Part shown: piece after piece, positions 20,401-27,727 of the stretch
Layout: the number at the start of each line of letters is the position of its first letter
Position numbering within the stretch: the stretch's first letter is position 1
Assembly: GCA_002698995.1 (NCBI GenBank)
Contig: PAAX01000036.1
Span: forward strand, 62,001-126,000
Reading direction: 5' to 3'
DNA length: 64,000 bases
Source: Ignavibacteriota bacterium
Lineage (GTDB): Bacteria > Bacteroidota > Ignavibacteria > Ignavibacteriales > Melioribacteraceae
The notes under the pieces: model-generated
The model's input: only the letters and a program-made list of their open reading frames with translations
Database searches by the model: none
What the model was told of the DNA's origin: nothing
Position numbers and translations under genes: made by a program

Positions 20401-20440
20401 AGGCAATTATCATTAAAAATCTAAATCTGAACTCTTTCAT
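17411..20440 (-). CDS. secDF: SecD-SecF fusion protein translocase subunit
   Basis: SecD and SecF are joined in one 1009-residue chain. The SecD half starts with a membrane segment (about 8-25) and a large periplasmic region containing RVKLGLDLQGGMYLVMEV. The SecF half begins around residue 650 with its own periplasmic domain (GLELGIDFKGGSE). Each half ends in a group of membrane helices with the RND-like SecD/SecF pattern. It uses the proton gradient to finish export of proteins through SecYEG. A low-complexity Thr/Asp/Glu insert lies in the SecD periplasmic region (around 265). The fused form is common in Bacteroidota. Confidence 0.96.
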   Translation of the reverse strand: MKEFRFRFLMIIAFVGLSLYLLYPTYQDYSFNNEISDSIENLRDSLNQSTPVLSEAEIKEVIDLKENSLRSVPEVRDAREKRVKLGLDLQGGMYLVMEVNTAKLLEKLAKDADDPQFKEALADAENISRTTNEDVVTTLSNIFQQRNIRMSRYFGSIREDDQQIIERLKEQESDAVTRAIEIIRNRVDQYGVSEPSIQKQGSRRIIVELPGIAKEEEAKNLVQGRALLEFKLVKESDFAFPIMNRIDEVLAGNTQTDTTEAQQDTTAADMTEEEFAKEHPFYSVARLADPQGRIPDTYVKESDRAKVLELLSRPEIKNVVPDNIEFLFEANPIVGDDGENYYRMYMVNKQPELTGGVIVDAQSNIDPQTTGAVVYMQMNAEGSREWARITGANIDKRCAIVLDGVIYSAPVIQNKIAGGNSQISGLADLEEAKLLEIVLKAGALPAPVDIIEERTVGPSLGQDSIAQGFNSTIIGFLLVAVFMIFYYRKSGTLADLTLMFTVLFIMGILAGFQATLTLPGIAGIILTIGMAVDANVIIFERIREEQSTGKTIKASIESGFQNSYSAIFDANITSFFTALILYQFGSGPIQGFALTLMIGIISSLFSSLIITKLMMEFMVSRGYEIKIGGRSRIFDNLNIDFLGKRKVAYIVSSSLFIIAVISLVFRGLELGIDFKGGSEIALSFQKPIEIGEVRNNLDDIGLGNVEVKTFGGETGVLIRTELQEVPKELIPQILANIENVIAASFPNLQKSIVDSSYNSFTYELGNPETTNEVVDKLTAEGFLASRASLEPDNTKMQIRFGIANLLEETLKDKMPDNNFTILKEENVGPKIGNELKRDAIIAVALSLVVILIYLGLRFKFAFANGAVAALFHDVIITLGLFSVLYGFMPFLNLEISVTIVAAFLTLVGYSINDTVIVFDRVREELKIHKTIDLEENINRAINLTLRRTIMTSFTTLIVITVLLFFGGEVLRGFAFTLFFGIIIGTYSSVFVASAFVLEYAKKTKKKMSF

Positions 20441-20540
20441 ATTAACTTCTTAATTTTGGTTAATAAAACACACTTATAAAACGAACGTAAAATTAATCTC
20501 TCAAAGATCAACTAATAAAACATTCATACAGTAAGCGTAG

Positions 20541-20569
20541 AAACAAAAAGCCGGTAAAACGAACCGGCT
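20541..20569 (-). terminator. Intrinsic terminator after rplI
   Basis: AGCCGGT (20549-20555) pairs with ACCGGCT (20563-20569). Read on the minus strand it is followed by TTTTGTTT. It ends the rpsF-ssb-rpsR-rplI gene run before secDF. Confidence 0.8.
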
Positions 20570-20575
20570 TAATTT

Positions 20576-21019
20576 CTATTCTCTTACTACCCAAGTTTTT
20601 ACAACAGAAGTAACCTTAGGATGAAGTTTAATATTAATACTATAAATTCCAAGAGCCTTTATTGGTTCAGGAATTTCAATTTTACGTTTATCAATATCAT
20701 AAGATTTTTCATTAAGAGCATCTGCAATCATTTGAGTAGTAACAGAGCCGAATATTTTATCTTCTTCACCAACTTTAACAGGAATAGTTACAGAAACATT
20801 TTCTAATTCTGCTGATAATTTTTGAGCATCTTCTAATTCTTTAGCTTCTTTCTTTAATACTTGTTTTTTCTCCTCTTCCAATGCATTAACTGCACCGGCA
20901 GTAGCTATATATGCTATTTGCCTTGGAATGAGAAAATTTCTTGCATAACCATCTTTTACTTCAACAACTTCACCAATTTGTCCAAGCTGTTCAAAGTTTT
21001 TTCTTAATATTACTTTCAT
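20576..21019 (-). CDS. rplI: 50S ribosomal protein L9
   Basis: The protein has 147 residues, the normal L9 length. The N-terminal domain has the L9 signature region (LGQIGEVVEVKDGYARNFLI), followed by the long connecting helix and the C-terminal domain. L9 binds 23S rRNA and helps hold the reading frame. It is the last gene of rpsF-ssb-rpsR-rplI and is followed by a terminator. Confidence 0.97.
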   Translation of the reverse strand: MKVILRKNFEQLGQIGEVVEVKDGYARNFLIPRQIAYIATAGAVNALEEEKKQVLKKEAKELEDAQKLSAELENVSVTIPVKVGEEDKIFGSVTTQMIADALNEKSYDIDKRKIEIPEPIKALGIYSINIKLHPKVTSVVKTWVVRE

Positions 21020-21036
21020 TTAATTTTAACCTCCAA

Positions 21037-21246
21037 TTACTTAACAGCGTCAGCTATATAAGGCATTATAGCAATTTGTCTAGCTCTTTTAATTGCTCTA
21101 ACTAATTCTCTATGTTGTTTAGCACTTAAACCTGTAATTCTTCTAGGTATAATTTTACCTTGATCAGTTACAAATTTTTGTAATTTTTTAGAGTCTTTAT
21201 AATCAATATAATCATCAATAACTCTTTTAACTTTTTTAGCCTTCAT
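21037..21246 (-). CDS. rpsR: 30S ribosomal protein S18
   Basis: A 69-residue basic protein containing [19 protein letters not shown] and the conserved [20 protein letters not shown] region of S18. It binds with S6 to the central domain of 16S rRNA. It lies 14 bases after ssb and 17 bases before rplI in the usual conserved order. Confidence 0.97.
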   Translation of the reverse strand: MKAKKVKRVIDDYIDYKDSKKLQKFVTDQGKIIPRRITGLSAKQHRELVRAIKRARQIAIMPYIADAVK

Positions 21247-21260
21247 TAAAATACTCCATG

Positions 21261-21740
21261 TTATTCTTTGTCATTAATTAAATCAGATTCCTCATCTGTA
21301 AGGAATTTGTCAAATGAGTTTTCCTCATAATCACTGTTATCATTTTCGTCTTCACTATAAACGCTTTCTTCTTCATCGTAGCCATTACTTTTAGCAAATT
21401 TATTAAGAAACTGAATTCTTTTGGCTTTAATTTCAACAATAGTTCTATTCTTTCCGTCATCGGTTTTGAAAGTTCTGCTTTGAAGTTCACCATCAACCAG
21501 CACAGCACTACCTTTTCTTAATCTATCTCTGCAGCTGTCTGCAAGTTTATTCCAAGCAACAACACCCACGTAACAAACATCTTCTTGCCATTGATTACTG
21601 CTGTCTTTATATCTTCTATTAACGGCAATATGAAAATTTACAACCGGTGTTTTGTTAGAAGTTTCTCTGAAAATAGGATCTTTTGTTAAATTACCTGCCA
21701 CTATAACACTGTTTAATTCCGGCATTTTGAATTCAGCCAT
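21261..21740 (-). CDS. ssb: Single-stranded DNA-binding protein with unusual C-terminus
   Basis: The OB-fold domain occupies about residues 8-115 ([16 protein letters not shown], ending near [13 protein letters not shown]), normal for SSB, and the total is 159 residues. An acidic linker follows. The chain ends ESDLINDKE rather than in the conserved acidic tip closing with Pro-Phe (DDDIPF type) that recruits repair proteins in most bacteria. The stop codon is clear and no frameshift is apparent. It lies between rpsF and rpsR, the classical housekeeping position. Confidence 0.95.
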   Translation of the reverse strand: MAEFKMPELNSVIVAGNLTKDPIFRETSNKTPVVNFHIAVNRRYKDSSNQWQEDVCYVGVVAWNKLADSCRDRLRKGSAVLVDGELQSRTFKTDDGKNRTIVEIKAKRIQFLNKFAKSNGYDEEESVYSEDENDNSDYEENSFDKFLTDEESDLINDKE

Positions 21741-21769
21741 TTAAAACCTCCATCCTCATCTTATATAAA

Positions 21770-22156
21770 TTATTCTTTACTATCGTTCTCTTCGTTACTT
21801 ACTTCTGGAACTTCATTAACTGCAACAGATTTTTCTTTTTCTTTTGAATAAAACTCTAATGCTTTTTTGTCTAAAACAATTGTAAGATATCTTACTATTG
21901 TTTCATCTAATTGATAATGACGCTCTAATTTGGCAATTAATTCGCTTGGCGCTTCAAATCTGTACACGGCATAATAACCACTTTTAGATTTTTGGATTGG
22001 ATATGCGAGACGTTTTCTACCCCATTTATCTGCATCTAGGATAGAGCCGCCGTTAGCTTGGATATTGTCTTCGATTTTTTTGAGTGTAATTTCTATCTGA
22101 TCGTCTTCCAATGCAGCGTTAACGATCACGACACTCTCATAGGTTCGTTGAATCAT
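21770..22156 (-). CDS. rpsF: 30S ribosomal protein S6
   Basis: The frame can be extended to a TTG at 22192, but the true start is almost certainly the ATG at 22156. It gives MIQRTYESVVIVNAAL, matching S6 N-termini, and has a strong GGGAGG ribosome-binding site just upstream. The resulting protein has 128 residues with an acidic tail. S6 pairs with S18 in the small subunit. It opens the rpsF-ssb-rpsR-rplI run and has a structured leader (22171-22204). Confidence 0.95.
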   Translation of the reverse strand: MIQRTYESVVIVNAALEDDQIEITLKKIEDNIQANGGSILDADKWGRKRLAYPIQKSKSGYYAVYRFEAPSELIAKLERHYQLDETIVRYLTIVLDKKALEFYSKEKEKSVAVNEVPEVSNEENDSKE

Positions 22157-22170
22157 TCGTACCTCCCTTT

Positions 22171-22204
22171 GGGCTTTTTTTAGGCCCGCCAATTAAAATT
22201 GGCG
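22171..22204 (-). promoter_or_regulatory. Structured leader of rpsF
   Basis: Two hairpins precede the rpsF ribosome-binding site on the minus strand. The first is a perfect palindrome, CGCCAATT/AATTGGCG (22187-22204). The second is GGGC-CTAAAAAAA-GCCC (22187-22171), ending next to AAAGGGAGG. Neither is followed by a T-run, so they are not obvious terminators. I do not see the CCG element known from S6:S18-binding rpsF leaders, so autoregulation by that route is not supported. Confidence 0.4.
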
Positions 22205-22236
22205 AGCAGGGTTAATAAAAGATTTTAAATATAAAA

Positions 22237-24318
22237 CTATTTAATGAGTGGTGCAATAACTAAAGAAACCACAGACATTAATTTTATTAAAATATTAAGT
22301 GATGGTCCGGACGTATCTTTAAATGGATCTCCAACAGTATCACCTACAACTGCAGCTTTGTGAGCTTCCGATCCTTTTCCGTAAGTAAACCCATCAATTT
22401 TTAATCCGCTTTCAATTAATTTTTTTGCGTTATCCCACGCACCACCGGCATTAGATTGGAAAATAGCCATTAAAACACCACTGGTTGTAACACCGGCCAG
22501 CAATCCGGCTAACATCTCTTTATTCAAGAAACCAATAGCAACTGGAACAATAACAGCCATTAAACCGGGAGCAATCATTTCTCTAATAGCAGCTTTAGTA
22601 GAAATTTCGACACACTTTGAATATTCTGCTTTTGCTGTTCCTTCTCTTAATCCTGGTATTTCTTTAAACTGCCTTCCTACTTCAATAATCATTTCTTTTG
22701 CTGCTCTTCCAACAGCACCCATCGCCATTGCAGAAAATAAAAACGGAAGCATAGCACCTATAAACAATCCACCCATAATAATTGGTTTTGATATATCGAT
22801 TGTAGTGATTTCTGCTTGATACATATATGCAGAAAATAAAGCTAATGCTGTTAAGGCAGCAGAACCAATTGCAAACCCTTTTCCTATAGCTGCAGTTGTA
22901 TTTCCTACCGCATCTAATTTATCAGTTCTTTCTCTAACTTCTTTTGGTAATTCAGACATTTCAGCAATACCACCAGCATTGTCAGAAATTGGTCCGTATG
23001 CATCAACTGCCAACTGAATACCGGTTGTTGAAAGCATACCCAAAGCAGCTATAGCAATACCATATAAATTTGCAAAGTGAAATGCACTAATTATTCCGAC
23101 AGCAATAATTATAATTGGGATTGCAGTTGACATCATTCCAACACCCAAACCGGCAATAATATTAGTTGCTGAGCCTGTTATTGATTGATTTGCAATACTT
23201 TTAACAGGTTTGTTATCTGTTCCGGTATAATACTCTGTAACCAAACCGATTAACGTACCAGCTGCTAATCCAATTAAAGTTGCATAGAAAACACCGTTGC
23301 TGGTATATACAAATGAATCAGCTTCAAGAGTCCAGCTATCCGGAAGCATTGCTTGAATAATAAAATAAGCGGCAACAACCATTAAGCCTGTTGCACCAAA
23401 TTCACCTATATTCAAAGCTCTTTGAGGATTTCCTCCTTCTTTAACTCTAACAAAGAAAGTTCCTATGATAGAAAGAACTATTCCAACTCCTGCTAAAACT
23501 AAAGGAAGTAAAACTGCTTCTAATCCAATTTCCGGAACTTGAGGTGAAGCGAAAACAGCACCTAAAACCATGGTACCGATAATTGCACCAACATAAGATT
23601 CAAATAAGTCGGCACCCATACCCGCAACATCACCAACATTATCCCCAACGTTATCGGCTATAGTAGCCGGGTTACGCGGATCATCTTCCGGAATTCCTTC
23701 ATAAACCTTTCCGGCAAGATCGGCACCAACATCTGCAGCTTTAGTATAAATTCCACCACCGACTCTAGCAAAAAGAGCAATTGAAGAAGCTCCTAATGAA
23801 AATCCGGATAATACATTTATAATTTTTCCTAAATTTAATTCAACACCCCATAGGTTGCTGTAAACAATAAAAAGAACACTAAGACCAAGAAGTCCAAGTC
23901 CAACAACATTCATTCCCATTATTGAACCACCGGAGAAAGCGATTTTGAGTGCCGGACCCAAACCTGTTCTTGCAGCATTTGTAGTTCTAACGTTTGCTTT
24001 AGTAGCCGAGATCATACCTAAGTAGCCGGCTAAAGCAGAGCAGAAGGCTCCTACAACAAATGAAACGGCAATTAACCAGGATGAATCTTCTCTACCAGAA
24101 TTTGCAAAGCCGAGCAGCACTGCTACAGCTAATACAAAAACTATTAATACTTTATATTCTGTTTTTAAGAATGCAATTGCACCTTCTCTAATGTAGGTTG
24201 ATATTTCAACCATCTTATCTGTGCCGGATGGCTGTTTATTAATCCACAAACTTTTTGTGAATGCATAAACAAGTGCAGATAGACCAAGAATTGGAATAAT
24301 GTAAGTTATATAACCCAT
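22237..24318 (-). CDS. hppA: Membrane-bound proton/sodium-translocating pyrophosphatase, K+-dependent type
   Basis: The 693-residue protein has about 16 membrane helices and the pyrophosphate-binding motifs [37 protein letters not shown] and [16 protein letters not shown]. It couples pyrophosphate hydrolysis to ion pumping across the inner membrane. The segment [11 protein letters not shown] has Ala at the position that is Lys in potassium-independent enzymes, indicating the K+-dependent subfamily. Whether it pumps Na+ or H+ cannot be decided here. It lies between pth and rpsF on the same strand. Confidence 0.96.
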   Translation of the reverse strand: MGYITYIIPILGLSALVYAFTKSLWINKQPSGTDKMVEISTYIREGAIAFLKTEYKVLIVFVLAVAVLLGFANSGREDSSWLIAVSFVVGAFCSALAGYLGMISATKANVRTTNAARTGLGPALKIAFSGGSIMGMNVVGLGLLGLSVLFIVYSNLWGVELNLGKIINVLSGFSLGASSIALFARVGGGIYTKAADVGADLAGKVYEGIPEDDPRNPATIADNVGDNVGDVAGMGADLFESYVGAIIGTMVLGAVFASPQVPEIGLEAVLLPLVLAGVGIVLSIIGTFFVRVKEGGNPQRALNIGEFGATGLMVVAAYFIIQAMLPDSWTLEADSFVYTSNGVFYATLIGLAAGTLIGLVTEYYTGTDNKPVKSIANQSITGSATNIIAGLGVGMMSTAIPIIIIAVGIISAFHFANLYGIAIAALGMLSTTGIQLAVDAYGPISDNAGGIAEMSELPKEVRERTDKLDAVGNTTAAIGKGFAIGSAALTALALFSAYMYQAEITTIDISKPIIMGGLFIGAMLPFLFSAMAMGAVGRAAKEMIIEVGRQFKEIPGLREGTAKAEYSKCVEISTKAAIREMIAPGLMAVIVPVAIGFLNKEMLAGLLAGVTTSGVLMAIFQSNAGGAWDNAKKLIESGLKIDGFTYGKGSEAHKAAVVGDTVGDPFKDTSGPSLNILIKLMSVVSLVIAPLIK

Positions 24319-24348
24319 GCTATATCTCCATATTTCGGTATTCTAACT

Positions 24349-24936
24349 TTAGGATTGATCGATTGATTTATTAAAGTTTCTACTAAAATATTCTAATGCT
24401 CCTTCAATACTGCTTTCTAAAAATTTTATAACAATTTCTGATGCAAAATTTAATTTTTCTAATTGCTCTTCATTCGAATCATCAAAATAATTTGATAAAA
24501 CAAAATCTGCCATATTCCCTTTATCTTCATATTTTCCGACACCGTATCTTAATCTTGGAAAGTCTTCTGTCATTAACTCATAAATTATAGAGCTCAGACC
24601 ATTATGCCCTCCATCTCCGCCGGATCTTCTAATTCTTATCTTACCGTCATCAAGATTTATGTCATCTGTAACAACTAAAAAATCTTTTGGTTCAACTTCA
24701 CAATGCTCTAGAGCATTTTTTGCGGCTCTACCGCTAAGATTAACAAAAGTGGTAGGTTTAACCAGAATAAATTCTGAATTATTTATTTGCCCTCTTGCAA
24801 AATAAAAATCAAATTTAGAAGGAATAAACTCCAAATTCAATTTTTCTGCAATTTTGTCTAAAATTATAAACCCAGCATTGTGCCGGGTTTTTAAATATTT
24901 AATTCCAGGATTACCAATTCCTAAAACTAACTTCAA
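24349..24936 (-). CDS. pth: Peptidyl-tRNA hydrolase
   Basis: The 195-residue protein has GIGNPGIKYLKTRHNAGF with catalytic His19, plus DDINLDDGKIRIRRSGGDGG HNGL as the substrate-binding region (space inserted for length). It recycles peptidyl-tRNA released from stalled ribosomes. The start is a TTG giving MKLVLGIGNPG. The only nearby ATG upstream in frame runs straight into TGA, so TTG is favoured. It follows rplY by 15 bases, a very common bacterial pairing. Confidence 0.95.
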   Translation of the reverse strand: MKLVLGIGNPGIKYLKTRHNAGFIILDKIAEKLNLEFIPSKFDFYFARGQINNSEFILVKPTTFVNLSGRAAKNALEHCEVEPKDFLVVTDDINLDDGKIRIRRSGGDGGHNGLSSIIYELMTEDFPRLRYGVGKYEDKGNMADFVLSNYFDDSNEEQLEKLNFASEIVIKFLESSIEGALEYFSRNFNKSIDQS

Positions 24937-24951
24937 TTCACATCTAATATT

Positions 24952-25587
24952 TTATTCTTCGTCTTCAGCTTTGCCTTTTTTAATTACTTCCGGCTGTTGA
25001 ACTTCTTCATCTAAGTCAACATCGGCAGTTTCTTCTTCTTCGGCTCTAGTTGAAGAAACACCAACAATTACACTATCAGGGTTATTAAGTATTTTCACGT
25101 TTTCCAATTCAAGATCACCGCATGAAATTGAATCGCCAACTCTTAATTCGCTAACATTAATTTCGATATTTTCTGGTAAGTGTTTAGGAAGACATTCAAC
25201 ATCAACCTTAGTTAAGTGGTGTTCTAAAACGCCACCCTCTTTAACACCTTTAGCTGATCCTTTAAGAACTATCGGAACTTGCATCTGCATAATTTGTCCA
25301 GCAGTTACACCTTGAAGATCAAAGTGAACCATTTTATCGGTAAGCGGATCGAATTGAATATCTTTTAAAATACATCTGTATGTTTGTCCTTCAACATCTA
25401 AACTAACTATATGAGCTTCAGAAGTATAAACAATTTTCTTTAACTGATTTTCATGCATAGCAATAGTGAAATTACCTTGATCTTTAGCATAAAAAACTCC
25501 GGGGATTAATCCGGTTTTTCTAAGATCATTAAGTTCACCTTTAGTAGATGTGCTTCTTTTTTCTGCTTTTAAGCTTAAATCTGCCAT
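24952..25587 (-). CDS. rplY: 50S ribosomal protein L25, long (Ctc) form
   Basis: The 211-residue protein has the L25 domain first (LSLKAEKRSTSTKGELNDLR) and the TL5/Ctc C-terminal domain (EGGVLEHHLTKVDVECLP), ending in an acidic tail. It binds 5S rRNA. GGAGA precedes the ATG. It is located between prs and pth, a conserved arrangement. Confidence 0.95.
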   Translation of the reverse strand: MADLSLKAEKRSTSTKGELNDLRKTGLIPGVFYAKDQGNFTIAMHENQLKKIVYTSEAHIVSLDVEGQTYRCILKDIQFDPLTDKMVHFDLQGVTAGQIMQMQVPIVLKGSAKGVKEGGVLEHHLTKVDVECLPKHLPENIEINVSELRVGDSISCGDLELENVKILNNPDSVIVGVSSTRAEEEETADVDLDEEVQQPEVIKKGKAEDEE

Positions 25588-25620
25588 TTTATTTACTTCT
25601 CCAAATGTTAATCAAAAAAC

Positions 25621-26568
25621 CTAACTTTTATCAGTATCAAATAATGAACTGATTGATTCATTTCTATGTGTACGTATAATAGCTTCAGCTAATAAGCTGG
25701 AAGCTGACATAACTACAATTTTCTCAGAATTAATTCCGTCTTTCAACGGAATACTATCGGTAACATATAATTTTGTTATCGGTGAGTTTTCAATTTTTTC
25801 AACAGCCTCACCGGAAAGCAGAGGATGAGTTACTGCACCGTAAACATCTCCGGCTCCTTTTTCCTTCAATGCCTGAACTGCGTTTACAAAAGTTCCGCCT
25901 GTATCAATTAAATCATCAACTAAAAGAACATTTTGACCTTCAACATCACCGATAATATTCATTACTTCAACAAAATTCTGCTGAGGTCTTCTTTTATCAA
26001 TTACTACTAATTTGGCATCAAGTCTTTTTGAATAAGCTCTTGCCAATTTAATTCCGCCGGTATCGGGAGAAACAACCACTAAATCATCAACCGGATTTTC
26101 CTTAAAGTAAGTTGTAAACACAGGAGATGCATAAAGGTGATCAGTAGGTATATCAAAAAAACCTTGTATTTGAGCTGCATGAAGATCCATCGCTATTACT
26201 CTATCTGCACCTGCACCGGTAATTAAATTTGCAACTAACTTTGCAGTAACCGATACTCTAGGCTGATCTTTTCTATCCTGCCTAGCATAACCAAAATATG
26301 GAATTACCGCTGTAACTCTTTTTGCGGAAGATCTTTTTGCCGCATCAATCATTATCAGCAATTCCATTAAATTTTCTGCCGGCGGCTGGGTAGATTGCAC
26401 AATATATACGTCTCTTCCCCTAATGTTCTCTTTATACTTTACCCAAATTTCGCCGTCACTAAATCTCTTTAATTCAACTAATCCCGGTTCTAAACCAATA
26501 TAATCAGTTATCTTCTTTGTTAATTCGGGATTTGAATTTCCCGAAAATATCATTGGGCTGTCTTGCAT
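25621..26568 (-). CDS. prs: Ribose-phosphate pyrophosphokinase
   Basis: The 315-residue protein has the PRPP synthetase hallmarks: an N-terminal SGNSNPELTKKI, the FGYARQDRKDQPR loop, MDLHAAQIQGFFDIP and VLLVDDLIDTGGT (PRPP-binding loop). It transfers pyrophosphate from ATP to ribose-5-phosphate, feeding nucleotide, histidine and tryptophan synthesis. It is the first gene of a housekeeping run (prs, rplY, pth, then hppA) with a good promoter upstream. Confidence 0.97.
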   Translation of the reverse strand: MQDSPMIFSGNSNPELTKKITDYIGLEPGLVELKRFSDGEIWVKYKENIRGRDVYIVQSTQPPAENLMELLIMIDAAKRSSAKRVTAVIPYFGYARQDRKDQPRVSVTAKLVANLITGAGADRVIAMDLHAAQIQGFFDIPTDHLYASPVFTTYFKENPVDDLVVVSPDTGGIKLARAYSKRLDAKLVVIDKRRPQQNFVEVMNIIGDVEGQNVLLVDDLIDTGGTFVNAVQALKEKGAGDVYGAVTHPLLSGEAVEKIENSPITKLYVTDSIPLKDGINSEKIVVMSASSLLAEAIIRTHRNESISSLFDTDKS

Positions 26569-26600
26569 ATTTTCCTAATTTTATCTTAAGACAGAATTTA

Positions 26601-26629
26601 AATATAAATATTTGGGTTTGCTAAGTCAA
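26601..26629 (-). promoter_or_regulatory. Sigma70-like promoter upstream of prs
   Basis: Read on the minus strand, TTGACT (26629-26624) and TATATT (26606-26601) are separated by exactly 17 bp. The prs start codon lies about 33 bases after the -10 box. Confidence 0.65.
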
Positions 26630-26651
26630 ATTAAGTTTATTTATCTATTTT

Positions 26652-27326
26652 TTACGATTTCCTCTTCTTAAATAAAAATGCGAATACTATTACTAGTACA
26701 CCCAAGGTCAAATATAAAATCCAAGAAGGTGTTTCTTTTAATTTATAAGGACGAAATGTTGCATTCAGCAAATATCCGGAAGAAATATTATTCGCATTAA
26801 AATTCCAAGTAAGCTTATTTCTAGATAAATCATCTGCATTGTGATTAATAACCTGACCCGGCAAATAGTAAACTAGCTGAATATTTAGTTCTTTCGTGTT
26901 TAATCCAAACCCTGTAATTAAAGATGGTAGAAATTGGGAAAAAGTTTTTAATCCGTCTCCCCCTTCTTTTATCGTTATCTCCGTCCCTTTAAATAGCATC
27001 AATTCGTTTAATCTGTTAATATCGGTATAGCTGAATTCAATTTTTCCATGAATTGTAGAATCAGTAAAATCATTATATACTTCAACATTTTTGATTGCTA
27101 TAAAACTTGAGTCAAATTGACTTTTAATTGAATCACTGTTGTAAAATCCAATTTGGTTAATAAGAAGTGTGTCGTAAGGAGTTTTGAGTTTTGACCAGTA
27201 ATGAATAAACATTTCACCTGTATTATCAGTTTTGATAACCGATACTTGTTCGTAATTCAAGCATCCGGTTAAAAAAGCAAGAAATAAAAGTACAATTGGA
27301 AAAAATCTTTTCAGTTTCATAGGCAT
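26652..27326 (-). CDS. Predicted lipoprotein with C-terminal membrane segment, unknown function
   Basis: The N-terminus is a short basic region, a hydrophobic core and the lipobox LTGC, so export and lipidation at that Cys is predicted. About 185 residues of beta-rich sequence follow. The chain then ends in a second hydrophobic stretch and KKRKS, like a membrane anchor with its tail inside. This two-ended anchoring is unusual for a lipoprotein. I chose the ATG at 27326; an ATG at 27320 is equally possible, and a TTG at 27329 extends it by one codon. No family is recognised. Confidence 0.75.
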   Translation of the reverse strand: MPMKLKRFFPIVLLFLAFLTGCLNYEQVSVIKTDNTGEMFIHYWSKLKTPYDTLLINQIGFYNSDSIKSQFDSSFIAIKNVEVYNDFTDSTIHGKIEFSYTDINRLNELMLFKGTEITIKEGGDGLKTFSQFLPSLITGFGLNTKELNIQLVYYLPGQVINHNADDLSRNKLTWNFNANNISSGYLLNATFRPYKLKETPSWILYLTLGVLVIVFAFLFKKRKS

Positions 27327-27334
27327 CAAATTAT

Positions 27335-27363
27335 TTTACACAAAAATAGTTATTTCATATAAG
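27335..27363 (+). promoter_or_regulatory. Sigma70-like promoter for fmdB-type gene
   Basis: TTTACA (27335-27340) and TATAAG (27358-27363) are spaced 17 bp apart. They lie about 50 bases before the FmdB-family start and diverge from the lipoprotein gene. Confidence 0.55.
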
Positions 27364-27411
27364 AAAAAGAGTAAATATTTTTGAAATCTATTTTTTTAAT
27401 TGGAGGATAAG

Positions 27412-27711
27412 ATGCCGACTTATGATTACAAATGTTTGGATTGCGGAAATTTATTCGAAGCTTTTCAAAAAATGACTGACGAACCTTTAACTGAATGTCC
27501 AAATTGCGGAGGAAATGTTAAGAGATTAATTGGAACAGGATTAAGTCCAATCTTTAAGGGAAATGGATTTTATCAAACAGATTATAAAAATTCATCTCCT
27601 ACAAATGAGACAAAATCAAAAGAGAATAATTCTGAGAATAAAACCGCAGCCAAAACAGAAACTACAACTGAAAGTCAATCAAAGAATAAAGAAACAAAAA
27701 AAGCCGGTTAA
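27412..27711 (+). CDS. FmdB-family zinc ribbon protein
   Basis: The start at ATG 27412 gives MPTYDYKCLDCG, the invariant FmdB beginning, with TTGGAGGA just upstream; the longer TTG frame from 27400 overlaps that ribosome-binding site. In 99 residues, Cys pairs CLDC and CPNC form a zinc ribbon, followed by a GLSPIFKGNGFYQTDYK segment typical of the family. The Lys/Glu/Thr-rich tail is probably disordered. The family is thought to be regulatory, but its function is unclear. Confidence 0.9.
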   Translation: MPTYDYKCLDCGNLFEAFQKMTDEPLTECPNCGGNVKRLIGTGLSPIFKGNGFYQTDYKNSSPTNETKSKENNSENKTAAKTETTTESQSKNKETKKAG

Positions 27712-27722
27712 ATTAACCGGCT
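27696..27722 (-). terminator. Terminator at the end of the envelope cluster
   Basis: AGCCGGTTA (27702-27710) pairs with TAACCGGCT (27714-27722). On the minus strand it is followed by a T-run (27702-27696), ending the gene at 27728. The stop codon of the convergent fmdB-type gene is inside the hairpin. Confidence 0.8.
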
Positions 27723-27727
27723 AGCAA

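Noticed and set aside
22157-22192. N-terminal extension of S6 from a TTG codon
   Set aside because: It would translate through the leader hairpins and the strong GGGAGG ribosome-binding site; ATG 22156 gives the standard S6 N-terminus.
17361-27722. The repeated GCCGG-type hairpins as a dispersed mobile repeat
   Set aside because: Each lies at a gene end with a T-run and their flanks differ; they are independent terminators with a common stem preference.
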